Part shown: positions 51,695-60,811 of the stretch, in pieces | How the letters are laid out: each line of letters begins with the position of its first letter | Position numbering within the stretch: position 1 is the first letter of the stretch | DNA from: Deltaproteobacteria bacterium | GTDB lineage: Bacteria > Myxococcota_A > Polyangia > Polyangiales > Ga0077539 | Length of the DNA: 64,000 nt | Assembly: GCA_016218725.1 (NCBI GenBank) | Contig: JACRDB010000063.1 | Coordinates: 1 to 64,000, forward strand | Direction of reading: 5' to 3' | Notes under the pieces: model-generated | Databases searched by the model: none | The model's input: only the letters and a program-made list of their open reading frames with translations | Told to the model about the DNA's origin: nothing | Program-made: the position numbers and the translations under genes

Positions 51695-52564
51695 GTGGGA
51701 CGAGCAGCATTTCTCCGGGAGCCGCTGGTGCACTTCCTCGCGCTGGGCGCGGCGCTCTTCGCCGTCGACGGCTGGAGGCACCGGCACCACCAGGCCCCGC
51801 AGGTGATCGCCTACGACCGGGCCTTCACCGAGGGCCTCGCCAGGGACCTCCAGCGCCGCGACGGGAGGGCCCCCACCCGCGACGAGCTCCGCGCCGCCGT
51901 GGACGGCCTCGTGCGCGAGGAGGCCCTCTACCGCGAGGGCCTCTCCCTCGGGCTGGAGCGCGGGGACCTGATCGTGCGGCGCCGCCTGGTGCAGAAAATG
52001 GAGTTCCTCCTGGAGGACTCCACGGACCCGGGAGAGCCCTCGGAGACGGCCCTCCAGGCGTGGCTCTCGGCGCACCCCGAGCGCTTCGCCCCCGCGCCGA
52101 GGGTGAGCCTCCAGCAGGTGTTCTTTGATCAGGGCCGCCGCGGACCGCGCCTGGAGGGCGAGGCCCGAAGCGCCCGCGAGGCCCTCGCCCGGGGAGCGCT
52201 CCCGTCCACCGTCGGGGACCCGTACACCGGGGGGCCGACGCTCGAAGGGCAGTCCCCCAGGGACCTCGCGGAGCTCTTCGGCGAGGGCGCCGCGAGCGCC
52301 GTCGCGGCGCTGCCCGACGGCGCCTGGAGCGAGCCCCTCCCGTCGCGCTACGGGCTCCACCTGGTGAGGATCACGGCGCGCTCCACCGGGGACGCCCCGG
52401 CGCTGTCCGAGGTGCGCGACGCAGTGCGCGCCGAGGTGCTCCGAGAGGACGCCGAGCGCCGTCGGAGGGACGCCATCGCGCGCCTGGTCGCGCGCTACGA
52501 CGTGAGGGTGGAGCTCCCGCCGGAGCCCGGCGCAAGGGTCGCCCGCCGCGGAGGCGCGCCGTGA
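51695..52564 (+). CDS. Peptidyl-prolyl isomerase, parvulin/PpiC-like
   Basis: A protein of about 289 residues starting at GTG 51695 (a GTG at 51680 adds five residues). A membrane anchor (FLREPLVHFLALGAALFAVDG) is followed by a SurA/PpiD-like N-terminal helical domain, and then a parvulin-type domain: VSLQQVFFDQGRRGPRLEGEARSAREALARG ... SEPLPSRYGLHLVRITARS. The YGLHLVRI stretch is the typical parvulin strand. Such proteins assist folding of exported proteins. The stop overlaps the HupE-like gene start by 4 nt (GTGA). Parvulin-HupE pairs recur in Proteobacteria, suggesting that they assist the same membrane protein or metal step. Confidence 0.82.
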   Translation: MGRAAFLREPLVHFLALGAALFAVDGWRHRHHQAPQVIAYDRAFTEGLARDLQRRDGRAPTRDELRAAVDGLVREEALYREGLSLGLERGDLIVRRRLVQKMEFLLEDSTDPGEPSETALQAWLSAHPERFAPAPRVSLQQVFFDQGRRGPRLEGEARSAREALARGALPSTVGDPYTGGPTLEGQSPRDLAELFGEGAASAVAALPDGAWSEPLPSRYGLHLVRITARSTGDAPALSEVRDAVRAEVLREDAERRRRDAIARLVARYDVRVELPPEPGARVARRGGAP

Positions 52565-53562
52565 GCTGGTGGCTCCTCCTGGCGCTCCTGGCGCTCCCGG
52601 GCGTCGCGTCCGCGCACGGCTTCCGGCCCGGGAGGCTCGACCTGCGCGAGCGCGACGCGGGGCGCTACGAGGTCTCCCTCAAGATCCCTCGCGGCGGCGA
52701 GGCCGGCGAGGACGGCCTGGAGCCCCTGAGGCTGGTGCTCCCTCCGCGGTGTGTGCGCGAGGGTGAGGTGACCCGGGTGGAGCTCGGGCTCTCCGTGGTG
52801 GAGCGCTACCGCGTGCGCTGCGGGCCCGAGGGCCTGGGCGGCGCCACGGTGCGCTTCGAGGGCCTGGACGACCGCGGCACGGACATGCTCGTGCGCTTCG
52901 TGCGCCGGGGCGGCGCCTCCCGCACCGTGGTGGTGCGCCCGGACGCGCCGTGGGTCGCGCTCCCCGGGGGACCGGGAGAGCGCTGGCGCACCGCCCGGAG
53001 CTACCTCGGCCTCGGCGTCGAGCACCTCCTCACCGGGGCCGACCATCTCTTGTTTCTCCTCGGGCTCCTGTGGTTGGTGGACGGCCTCCGGGCGCTGGTC
53101 AAGACCGTCACGGCCTTCACCGTCGGGCACTCGATCACCCTGGCGCTGGCCTCGCTGGGCCTCCTGCGCCTCCGCCCGGAGCCCGTGGAGGCGTGCATCG
53201 CCCTGAGCATCGTGCTCCTCGCCGTGGAGCTCTCCAGGCCGCGGGACTCACCTCCTACGCTCACCAGACGCGCGCCCTGGCTCGTCGCGGGAGGCTTTGG
53301 CCTCGTGCATGGCCTGGGCTTCGCAGGGGCCCTCCGGGAGGTGGGCCTCCCGGAGGCGGAGCTGCCCCTGGCGCTGGTGTCCTTCAATGTAGGTCTGGAG
53401 CTCGCCCAGGTGGCGATGGTGTTGCTTGCGACGGCCCTTGGGGCCGTGGTTGCGAAGAGGGCGCCGAAGGTGGTGGCGCCGTCGAGGCTCCTGGCGGTGT
53501 ACGCGCTGGGGGCGGTGGCTTGTTTCTGGTGTCTTGAACGAACAGGGAGGCTCGTCGGATGA
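52561..53562 (+). CDS. HupE/UreJ_2-family membrane protein
   Basis: A 333-residue membrane protein. A signal peptide (MSWWLLLALLALPGVASA) opens with AHGFRPG after cleavage, typical of this group. A beta-rich extracytoplasmic domain (about 25-140) is followed by about six helices containing GVEHLLTGADHLLFLLGL and VTAFTVGHSITLALA, with the family's H-x-G/H-x3-H His residues, and FGLVHGLGFAGAL. HupE/UreJ proteins carry Ni2+ or Co2+; this longer HupE/UreJ_2 branch is less well characterised. GTG 52561 overlaps the parvulin stop. Its own stop overlaps the next gene's ATG (ATGA). Confidence 0.88.
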   Translation: MSWWLLLALLALPGVASAHGFRPGRLDLRERDAGRYEVSLKIPRGGEAGEDGLEPLRLVLPPRCVREGEVTRVELGLSVVERYRVRCGPEGLGGATVRFEGLDDRGTDMLVRFVRRGGASRTVVVRPDAPWVALPGGPGERWRTARSYLGLGVEHLLTGADHLLFLLGLLWLVDGLRALVKTVTAFTVGHSITLALASLGLLRLRPEPVEACIALSIVLLAVELSRPRDSPPTLTRRAPWLVAGGFGLVHGLGFAGALREVGLPEAELPLALVSFNVGLELAQVAMVLLATALGAVVAKRAPKVVAPSRLLAVYALGAVACFWCLERTGRLVG

Positions 53563-55622
53563 AACTTCGAAGCGCGTGGATGGCGATGGTGGCGGGCTCC
53601 GCCTGGGGCTGCGGCGGGAGGGACCAGCCGACCCCGGACACGGGCGTCGCCGCGGACACGGCGGTGGACAGCGGGGCGCCCGTGGACAGCGGGACGGACC
53701 TCGGGCCCCCGCCGGACACCTCCCGACCGCAGGACAGCGCCCCGGCGGACCCGGCGGTGAGGGACACGGCGGCGGCGGACACGGCGCCGCCCCCGGACGG
53801 CGGACCTCCGTTGGTGACGTACACGGAGATGCGCGCCCCGTGCCGGAGCCGCAGCGCGCAGCGCAGCGCGTTCTTCGGGGACCTGCACGTGCATACGTCG
53901 CTGTCCTTTGACGCGTACACGCTGGAGAACCGCAACGACACGGCGGCGGCGTACCGCTTCGCGCGCGGGGAGGCGATCCGCCTGCCGCCCCTCGGGATGG
54001 ACGGCCAGGGCACGCGCCCGGCGAGGCTGGACCGCCCGCTGGACTTCGCGGGGGTGACGGACCACTCGGAGTTCCTCGGGGAGGTGAGCCTGTGCACCAC
54101 GCCCGGCACGGCGATCTATGCCCTGCCCGCTTGCCGGGCGTACCGCGAGGAGCTCACGCGCGTCCCGGAGCAGCTCGCGGGGGCCCTGGCCTTCGGGCTC
54201 TTCGGCGCGCAGCTCGTGAGGCCCATGCCCGAGCGCCAGGGCTTCTGCGGGGCCATGGGCGGGCTCTGCGCGGCGAGCGCCGGGCGCGTGTGGCAGACGA
54301 TCCGCGACGCCGCCGAGGGGGCCTACGACCGCACAGCGGAGTGCCGCTTCACGAGCTTCGTGGCCTACGAGTGGACGGGCACCACGGGCGGGAGCAACCA
54401 GCACCGGAACGTGGTCTTCCGCAACGCCCAGGTGCCGGACCAGCCCGTCACCTACATGGACCAGCCGACCCCCGAGGGGCTCCACGGTACGCTCCGGGCG
54501 CGCTGCGGGGCCGTGGCGGGCTGCCAGGTCCTGGCGATCCCTCACAACGCCAACCTGGGCAACGGGAACATGTTCCCGACGATGCTGGACCCCGCCCAGG
54601 CGGCGCTGCGGGCGGAGCTCGAGCCCCTGGCGGAGATCGTGCAGCACAAGGGCGCCAGCGAGTGCAACCGCGCCTTCAGCGCCACGGACGAGGCCTGCGG
54701 CTTCGAGGACGCCCGCCCGGCGGTGGCCCTGTGCAACGGCGACGGCAGCGGCGCCGGACGCATGTGCATCGCCCGGCAGGATTACCTCCGGTACGTGCTC
54801 CAGAGCGGCATGGCCATGGAGGCCCGAGGGGGCATGAACCCCTACCGCCTGGGGTTCATCGCCAGCACGGACACGCACAACTCCACGCCGGGGCACACCC
54901 AGGAGATCCCCTTCCCGGGCCACACGGGCACCAACGACGACACGCCCGTGGAGCGCACCAACGACGGCAACATGGTCTTCTCGCCCGGGGGTCTGGCGGG
55001 CGTGTGGGCCGTGGAGAACTCGCGCGACGCGATCTTCGAGGCCCTGCGCCGCCGGGAGACCTTCGGCACCAGCGGGACCCGGATCCGCCCGAGGCTCTTC
55101 GCGGGCTGGGGCTTCCCCATGGGGCTCTGCAGCGACCCGGAGCTCGTCTCTCGCGGTTACCGCGACGGCGTACCGATGGGAGGTTTGCTCCCGCCGAGGC
55201 CCGACGCCATGAGCCGCCCGACCTTCGTGGTGCATGCCACCGGCGACATGACCCCGTTGCAGCGCATCGAGGTGGTGAAGGTCTGGCTCGACGCCATGGG
55301 GCGGCCCCAGGAGCGGGTGGTCACCATCGCCGGGAGCGCCATGAACGGCTCCTCGGTGGACACCACCACCTGCACGGCCACGCCGGGGATGGGCACCATG
55401 ACCCTCTGCGGCGTCTGGACCGACGACCAGTATGACCCCGCGCTGCGCGCGGCGTACTACGCCCGGGTGCTGGAGAACCCCACCTGCCGCTGGAGCACCC
55501 CGGTGTGCAACGCTCTCCCCGCCACGGCCCCGATGGAGAGCCGAGAGAACTGCACCATGACCGCCAGGACCATCCAGGACCGCGCCTGGACGTCACCCGT
55601 GTGGAGCGTCCCCGCGCGCTGA
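53559..55622 (+). CDS. DUF3604 lipoprotein with PHP-like fold
   Basis: A 687-residue predicted lipoprotein. The signal MKLRSAWMAMVAGSAWGC is followed by an Asp/Thr/Pro linker (about 25-80). The body is a DUF3604 protein: FFGDLHVHTSLSFDAYT opens with the PHP-type HxH metal motif, with further motifs GVTDHSEFLGEV and LGFIASTDTHN, which contribute metal ligands. The best guess is a metal-dependent phosphoesterase-like fold, activity unknown. The ATG at 53559 overlaps the HupE stop by 4 nt. DUF3604 proteins often appear next to HupE/parvulin genes in myxobacteria, an inference from memory of such neighbourhoods. Confidence 0.85.
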   Translation: MKLRSAWMAMVAGSAWGCGGRDQPTPDTGVAADTAVDSGAPVDSGTDLGPPPDTSRPQDSAPADPAVRDTAAADTAPPPDGGPPLVTYTEMRAPCRSRSAQRSAFFGDLHVHTSLSFDAYTLENRNDTAAAYRFARGEAIRLPPLGMDGQGTRPARLDRPLDFAGVTDHSEFLGEVSLCTTPGTAIYALPACRAYREELTRVPEQLAGALAFGLFGAQLVRPMPERQGFCGAMGGLCAASAGRVWQTIRDAAEGAYDRTAECRFTSFVAYEWTGTTGGSNQHRNVVFRNAQVPDQPVTYMDQPTPEGLHGTLRARCGAVAGCQVLAIPHNANLGNGNMFPTMLDPAQAALRAELEPLAEIVQHKGASECNRAFSATDEACGFEDARPAVALCNGDGSGAGRMCIARQDYLRYVLQSGMAMEARGGMNPYRLGFIASTDTHNSTPGHTQEIPFPGHTGTNDDTPVERTNDGNMVFSPGGLAGVWAVENSRDAIFEALRRRETFGTSGTRIRPRLFAGWGFPMGLCSDPELVSRGYRDGVPMGGLLPPRPDAMSRPTFVVHATGDMTPLQRIEVVKVWLDAMGRPQERVVTIAGSAMNGSSVDTTTCTATPGMGTMTLCGVWTDDQYDPALRAAYYARVLENPTCRWSTPVCNALPATAPMESRENCTMTARTIQDRAWTSPVWSVPAR

Positions 55623-55641
55623 GCGTTGCTACACTGGGCCC

Positions 55642-58428
55642 GTGAAGCGCCCCATCGCCCTCTGCCCTCTCCTTGTGGTCTGCTGCGAGGGTCCGTCCCC
55701 CGCCACCGACGCGAGCTTCGTCGAGGACGGGCCCGCGTACCCCCAGGGGGACCCCTGCCAGCGCGAGAGCCCCGGCGACGACACCGACGCCTGCGGCCGC
55801 GGAGGAGGCGCCTTCGGGCGCTGGATCGCGGGTCCGGCGTACGAGTACACTTCGGACCAGGCGCGGCTCCGGGAGGCCGCCTGGACCGACAGCCGCGGGA
55901 CCGACCGCCGGGACCACTGGCACCAGCTCGGCAACGACCGGGTGCTGGCCACGGCCTCCAACGACGGCGTGATCCAGCTCCTCGGCCAGGAGCGAGGGGC
56001 CACCTGGTACAACCGCCTGGACCCCGACGGGGACAACCACGGCGGGGGCTGGAGCTACCTGCGCGAGGGAGCGAGCGTGTGGGCCACGGCCTACGCGCTG
56101 AGGCCCGAGGGGGCGCGCACCCGGAGGGTCTTTGGCCTGGGCTACGTCGAGTCCATGACCGAGCACCAGGGGCTGCGGGTCGTGCGCCGCACCCGCGCGC
56201 CGGAGGGGGACTACCCGGGGCTGGTGACGGACATCGAGGTGACCAACCTCCGCGGCGTGCCCCGCTCCATCGAGCACTACGAGTACTGGGACGTGAACCG
56301 CCACCAGCTCGTGTTCCAGCCGGTGCGCACCGCGGGCTTCGGGGCCAACGGCGACCGCGCCCGGGACGCCCTCAACGCGCGCTTTACGCAGTCCGTGCGC
56401 TGGGATGCCTCCTCGCAGGTCCTGCGGTCCACCATGACCCACCTGCCGATGGACAACACGCCCCCGGAGGACGCCATCGCCGCCGAGGACCACTACCCTC
56501 GGGACGTCTTCCTGGCCTCGCTGGTGGGGCGCGTCTCCGAGGTCTACACGGACCAGGCTCGGTTCTTCGGTCGGGGCCCCCTCGCGAGGCCCCCGGGCGC
56601 TGTGGAGCTCCGGGCCGGGGAGCTCCTGACCAACGCGCCCGCCAGGGGGCAGCCCGCGTGCCTCGTGCAGCGCACGGACCTGCGCCTCGGGCCCTTCGAG
56701 CGCGCGCGCCTCCGGGTATTGTATGGTTACGTACGAGTTGGCGCAGACCCGGAGATCCCCGCCCGGTGGCGAGGGCCCGAGGTCGAAGAGAGCGCGCAGG
56801 ACGCGGGTTTTACGCTCCTCGGCCGGAGCGCGTACCTTCGCCGCGAAGGTCGTTGGCACTCGTACTATCTCCGCTCGGCGAGCGCCTGGGTGGACTACTA
56901 CCAGACCCACGTGATCGCCCAGGGAGGGGCGTACCTGTTCTCCCACGGCTTTGATGGAGCCCCGAGGGACCAGGCGCTGTTCTCCATGCCGCTGTCATGG
57001 ATCGACCCGGCGCGGGCGCGAGAGCTCCTGACCTTTGTGATGGAGATGACCCGCGCGGAGACGGGGGCCATCGCGTACAGCTACCACGGCCACGGGGTGC
57101 TGGAGAACGCGCAGATCCATACGGCCCCGTCGGACCTGGACCTGTACCTGCTCCTCGGGCTGGCCGAGTACCTCTCGGTGACCGGGGACCGGGCGTTCCT
57201 GGAGGCGAGGGTGCCGTTCCACCCGCGGGGGGCGGCGCCTCCGGCGTCGGCGGGCGGGGACCGGGTGCTGGACCACGCACGGCTCGCCTTCCGTCACCTG
57301 GTGGACACCGTGGGCCTCGGGGAGCACGGGCTCGTGAGGGTGGGCACCGGCGACTGGAACGACGGGATCACGTTGGTGTACGGCCCCGCGGGGCGCGAGC
57401 GCACGGTCCCGGTGGGGGAGTCCCACGCCAACACGGCCATGGGGGCATTTGTGCTGCCGCTCGCGGCTGCCGCGCTGGAGAGCTCCGACGGCGCGCTGGC
57501 CGCGGCGATGAGAGCCTACGGCGAGCGCCTGAGGGACGCCTTGCGGCGCTCCTGGAGCGGCCGCTGGTATCCCCGCGCGTGGCTGCGCGATGAGACCAAC
57601 GCCCCGCGGCTGGTCGGCGCGGACGACGGCTTCCTGTGGCTGGAGACGCAGCCCTGGGCGCTCCTGGCGGACGCCCCGGACCGCGAGGGCCGCGAGGCGC
57701 TCCTCGGGGCCATCACCTCGCGGCTCGACGACCCGTCGCCCATCGGGGCGATGATCCAGGAGCCGGTACCGGGCAACGAGGAGATCGCCCAGGTGTGGCC
57801 CGCGGTGACGGGGATCCTGACCTGGGCCTACGCCCGAGGGAGGCCGGACCTGGCGTGGCGGGCGGTGGAGCGCAACTCGCTCTTTGCGCGGGCGGAGGCG
57901 TACCCCGCGGTGTGGTCGGGCATCTGGTCCGGGCCCGATGGCGTCCACGGGGCGCGCGCCCAGCGGCCGGGGCTGCCGTGGTCCAGCGTGGCCACGCCGA
58001 TGATTGACTTCCCGGTGATGAACTCCAACCTCCACGCGATGGCGCTCCTCGGGATGCTCCGGGCCGTGGGGGTGGAGCCCTCGGGGGATGGGCTCCGCGT
58101 GAGGGTGTCGCCCTCGTCGGGGCCTGCGGGCTTCGAGACGCGGCTGTGGAGGGTGGAGGCGCGGAGGGATGGAGCGCGCACGCGGGTGGTGGTCCACGGG
58201 CGGCGAACGCTCCGGGGACCGGTGGCGGTGACCGTGGTGGTCCCCGAGGGCTACCGGTTGGCCGAGGACACCTCGCCGTGCAGTGATTTCGGCGAGGCCG
58301 TGGGCGCCGCGGAGGTGTCGCCCGATGGAGCGACCGCGCGGCTGCGGTTCTCGCCAGGGACCGCGCCCGAGACGCTTGGCCCGCGCGAGGGGTGGGCCGT
58401 GGGGTGCGTGACGCTTGCGATGAGGTAG
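55642..58428 (+). CDS. GH94-like glycoside phosphorylase/hydrolase lipoprotein
   Basis: A 928-residue protein with a GH94/GT36-like layout. It has an N-terminal lipoprotein-like signal (MKRPIALCPLLVVCC) and a beta-sandwich domain (about 60-370) containing WYNRLDPDGDNHGGGWSYLRE. An (alpha/alpha)6 barrel follows with catalytic-region GTGDWNDGI, where GH94 enzymes have GGGDWNDGM and the Asp is the acid. Later motifs include LETQPWALLADA. A beta domain ends the chain. GH94 members reversibly cleave beta-glucans with phosphate and are usually cytoplasmic, so an exported version more likely acts as a hydrolase or on surface glucans. The start is GTG 55642, 20 nt after the DUF3604 stop. A local A+T-rich stretch of rare codons lies at 56715-56745. 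Confidence 0.8.
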   Translation: MKRPIALCPLLVVCCEGPSPATDASFVEDGPAYPQGDPCQRESPGDDTDACGRGGGAFGRWIAGPAYEYTSDQARLREAAWTDSRGTDRRDHWHQLGNDRVLATASNDGVIQLLGQERGATWYNRLDPDGDNHGGGWSYLREGASVWATAYALRPEGARTRRVFGLGYVESMTEHQGLRVVRRTRAPEGDYPGLVTDIEVTNLRGVPRSIEHYEYWDVNRHQLVFQPVRTAGFGANGDRARDALNARFTQSVRWDASSQVLRSTMTHLPMDNTPPEDAIAAEDHYPRDVFLASLVGRVSEVYTDQARFFGRGPLARPPGAVELRAGELLTNAPARGQPACLVQRTDLRLGPFERARLRVLYGYVRVGADPEIPARWRGPEVEESAQDAGFTLLGRSAYLRREGRWHSYYLRSASAWVDYYQTHVIAQGGAYLFSHGFDGAPRDQALFSMPLSWIDPARARELLTFVMEMTRAETGAIAYSYHGHGVLENAQIHTAPSDLDLYLLLGLAEYLSVTGDRAFLEARVPFHPRGAAPPASAGGDRVLDHARLAFRHLVDTVGLGEHGLVRVGTGDWNDGITLVYGPAGRERTVPVGESHANTAMGAFVLPLAAAALESSDGALAAAMRAYGERLRDALRRSWSGRWYPRAWLRDETNAPRLVGADDGFLWLETQPWALLADAPDREGREALLGAITSRLDDPSPIGAMIQEPVPGNEEIAQVWPAVTGILTWAYARGRPDLAWRAVERNSLFARAEAYPAVWSGIWSGPDGVHGARAQRPGLPWSSVATPMIDFPVMNSNLHAMALLGMLRAVGVEPSGDGLRVRVSPSSGPAGFETRLWRVEARRDGARTRVVVHGRRTLRGPVAVTVVVPEGYRLAEDTSPCSDFGEAVGAAEVSPDGATARLRFSPGTAPETLGPREGWAVGCVTLAMR

Positions 58429-58455
58429 GGGTCTGTTTCCGAATAGCCTATCCGT

Positions 58456-58667
58456 GGCGACCTCACCCCCCGGCCCCATTGGCGTCAAGCGCCATCACGT
58501 AGCAGTCTCGTCGGGACCGATCCCCCAAGGCACCGCGGAGCTCGGACTTCGCCAGGGTTTGGGCGGTGGAGGCCGGGGTTCGCCATGCTGAGGGTCCCTG
58601 AGGTCGCGTCGCTCACCCCGGGCTACCGAAGGCGGTCACCGCGCCTCCGCGCGGTTGCAAGGAGCGC
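58456..58667. repeat. Large inverted repeat, left arm (about 212 bp)
   Basis: The reverse complement of 58780-58990 matches this arm with about four substitutions and one 1-nt indel; 58533-58667 is identical over 135 bp. It starts 28 nt after the GH94-like stop. Confidence 0.97.
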
Positions 58668-58779
58668 TCGCGGGGAAGCCGGGTGGGGAGGCATGGCGAG
58701 GCCGACTGGAGAGGCACGTGCTGCGCCCGCGGGAGCACCCCTCGCGGAAACCCCCTCGCCGCTTGAGAACACGCGGACC
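58668..58779. other. Spacer of the large inverted repeat
   Basis: 112 bp of unique GC-rich sequence between the arms. No gene, known ncRNA motif or further repeat was recognised. The whole gap from 58429 to 59023, arms included, has no supported coding region. Confidence 0.6.
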
Positions 58780-58990
58780 GCGCTCCTTGCAACCGCGCGG
58801 AGGCGCGGTGACCGCCTTCGGTAGCCCGGGGTGAGCGACGCGACCTCAGGGACCCTCAGCATGGCGAACCCCGGCCTCCACCGCCCAAACCCTGGCGAAG
58901 TCCGAGCTCCGCGGCGCCTTGGAGGAACGGTCCCGACGAGACTGCTACGTGATGGCGCTTGACGCCAATGGAGCGGGGGGTGAGGTCGCC
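58780..58990. repeat. Large inverted repeat, right arm (about 211 bp)
   Basis: The inverted partner of the left arm, ending 33 nt before the DUF1152 stop. No direct target duplication was identified at the outer edges. Confidence 0.97.
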
Positions 58991-59023
58991 GTGCACGGTC
59001 TCAGGTCGCTGGCCCACCGCTGT

Positions 59024-60055
59024 CTACCGCGGCCGGGCCTCTCGGTGGCGGGGCAGGTCCTCCACCGGTCGCACGCCGCGCGCCAGGAGCGCTCGGCCCT
59101 TGTACATGGCCTCGTAACAGTCGGCGACGGTCTCGGCCTCTCGGATCCAGCCCGACAGCAGCGACCGCCGCGCGACGCCCTCCACGTCGAAGGCCCAGAG
59201 CATCCCCATCAGCGGCCAGAAGTACACCTCCCCTTGCGCCACGCGGCTGGCGAGCCGCGGAGGGATCGCGTCGCGCCCGAAGGCGCCCTCGGTGGCCGCG
59301 ATGATCGCGCCTGCCAGCACCGACCGGAACGGCTGCCTCGCCTCGATGTGCTCCAGGCACCCGCGGTAGAATCGAAACGCCTCCCCTTCGGGCTCCAGCG
59401 CCAGGGCCCCGAGGAAGGCGCCCCGGGCCGTGAGCTCCGCGATGGCCCGCAGCGAAGAAGCGTCGGAGACGTCGTTGAAGCGGTCGCAGCCGAGGCCCGC
59501 GGCGAGGAGCACCTTGCAGCCCACCCCCTCCAGTGCGGCGACGGCGGACACCGAGACGCAGTCCTCGATGGGGTCCCCGAGGCCCGCCTCGTCGCCCGCC
59601 AGGAGGGAGTCCGAGCCGCCATCCACGAGCACCACGGCGTCGATGCGATGGCGCACTACGAGCTCCTGATAGAACGCGCGGAGCACCCCGACGGTGAAGT
59701 CCCTCGCGTAGTACGCATACAACCAGTGCGGCGCCCGGTCCGGGTAGCGGGCGTCCAGGTAGCTGGCGACGTGGACCTCGGGGCCGTAGTAGGGGTCCGG
59801 CGTGCTGGCGGCCGACACGCGCTTCACCATCACCTCCCCGCGCGAGAACACCACCGGTGCCTCTCCGCCGATCTCCTGCGGGTACCCGAAGGAGTAGCTC
59901 CCGAGCACGAGCTCCTTGCCGAGGCGTCGAAGCTCGGGCACGAGGAGCATGGCATGCACGAAATCAAAGCCCCCGCCGCAACCGCAGAGGTACACCGTCT
60001 TGATGCTCGGGTCCGCCAGGCGCTTGAGAAACGTAGGGTTCACGCGGGAGCTCAC
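59024..60055 (-). CDS. DUF1152 family protein
   Basis: A 343-residue cytoplasmic protein of the DUF1152 family. It begins SIKTVYLCGCGGGFDFVHAMLL, a nucleotide- or phosphate-binding-like glycine loop, and contains DAVVLVDGGSDSLLAGDEAGLGDPIEDCVSVSAV and LLAAGLGCDRFNDVSD, which are conserved family phrases. The function is unknown; the central VDGGxDSLLxGDE motif suggests a sugar- or nucleotide-handling enzyme. GTG 60055 overlaps the upstream gene's stop by 4 nt (GTGA), so a longer upstream start is unlikely. It converges on the large inverted repeat. Confidence 0.82.
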   Translation of the reverse strand: MSSRVNPTFLKRLADPSIKTVYLCGCGGGFDFVHAMLLVPELRRLGKELVLGSYSFGYPQEIGGEAPVVFSRGEVMVKRVSAASTPDPYYGPEVHVASYLDARYPDRAPHWLYAYYARDFTVGVLRAFYQELVVRHRIDAVVLVDGGSDSLLAGDEAGLGDPIEDCVSVSAVAALEGVGCKVLLAAGLGCDRFNDVSDASSLRAIAELTARGAFLGALALEPEGEAFRFYRGCLEHIEARQPFRSVLAGAIIAATEGAFGRDAIPPRLASRVAQGEVYFWPLMGMLWAFDVEGVARRSLLSGWIREAETVADCYEAMYKGRALLARGVRPVEDLPRHREARPR

Positions 60056-60387
60056 GCCGTCTCGTAGGGGTCCAGCGCGTAGAGGGCGTCCATGACCCTC
60101 GGGTCCTGCTCGACGCCCGCGAGCTCCGCGATGGCCTGGACGATGTCCTCCGGGGGCGCCTGCGGGGGGATGGCCAGCTCCGCCCAGCGCCACCCCTCCG
60201 GGCGGTGCCAGTGGTGCCCCTGGTCCACCCTCAGACCCCAGGAGCCGTCCCGGACGACAATGGTGAGCCCCGGAATCCGAAGGAGGTCCAGCACCCGTAC
60301 CGCAAAGCGCAGCCGGTCAAAGGTCCCCCGGGCGCGGGCCAGGCGCCGCTCCTGCTCGACGACATAACCGCTCTCGATCTCTCGCAC
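60052..60387 (-). CDS. Small hypothetical protein coupled to the DUF1152 gene
   Basis: A 111-residue protein from GTG 60387. It is alpha/beta with a Trp-rich centre (LLRIPGLTIVVRDGSWGLRVDQGHHWHRPEGWRWAELAIPPQAPPEDIVQAIAELAGVEQDPRVMDALYALDPYETA) and no signal peptide. Upstream in-frame sequence runs into the divergent coiled-coil gene, so the GTG is preferred. It is translationally coupled to the DUF1152 gene and probably works with it. The family is not recognised. Confidence 0.6.
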   Translation of the reverse strand: MREIESGYVVEQERRLARARGTFDRLRFAVRVLDLLRIPGLTIVVRDGSWGLRVDQGHHWHRPEGWRWAELAIPPQAPPEDIVQAIAELAGVEQDPRVMDALYALDPYETA

Positions 60388-60464
60388 GGAGACCCAGTGT
60401 GGCCCGCTGGGGACGAAACTTCCACCCGCGACCTTACGTACGCGTACTCTTGGAGGAGAACCCG

Positions 60465-60752
60465 ATGAAGGAACCCGGTACTCCCTGGCGAGACGACCGC
60501 GACGCCGCCCTGGCCCAGGTCGAGGCCCTCCAGCGCGAGAATGAGAACCTCCGGCAGCGCCTCGAAGGCAAACCCGGCGCCCCTCCCTCCGAAGACGCTC
60601 GGCCGTCCTCAAAGGTCACCACCCTGGCCATCGTCTTCGGGCTCCTGCTCCTCACCCTGTCCTCGATCTTTGGGCTCTGGGCCTCCCTCAGGACCCAACC
60701 CGGCCCCCAGAACCAGAACTCCCAGAGCCTTGAACGCCAGGTCGGGCGGTGA
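60465..60752 (+). CDS. Small membrane protein with N-terminal coiled coil
   Basis: A 95-residue protein: a charged heptad segment (ALAQVEALQRENENLRQRLEG), a Pro/Ser linker, one membrane helix (TTLAIVFGLLLLTLSSIFGLWASL) and a short Gln/Asn-rich tail. The ATG at 60465 follows GGAGGAG (60452-60458). The 77-bp divergent gap upstream contains the 10-bp palindrome GTACGCGTAC at 60438-60447. It resembles the coiled-coil-plus-helix protein at 12927-13739 in layout. Function unknown; perhaps an envelope-tethered adaptor. Confidence 0.68.
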   Translation: MKEPGTPWRDDRDAALAQVEALQRENENLRQRLEGKPGAPPSEDARPSSKVTTLAIVFGLLLLTLSSIFGLWASLRTQPGPQNQNSQSLERQVGR

Positions 60753-60811
60753 GGGAAAATGTAGGTGGAGGGGGGTGCGAGGGTCACCTTTCCGTGCTAG
60801 TACCCTCCACC

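Noticed and set aside
58560..58640. tRNA-like T-loop (GGTTCGCC) in the inverted repeat
   Set aside because: No acceptor, D or anticodon stems can be formed around it.
58585..58862. Two small ORFs with identical N-termini on opposite strands
   Set aside because: Both simply reflect the inverted repeat arms. There is no Shine-Dalgarno and no recognisable protein domain.
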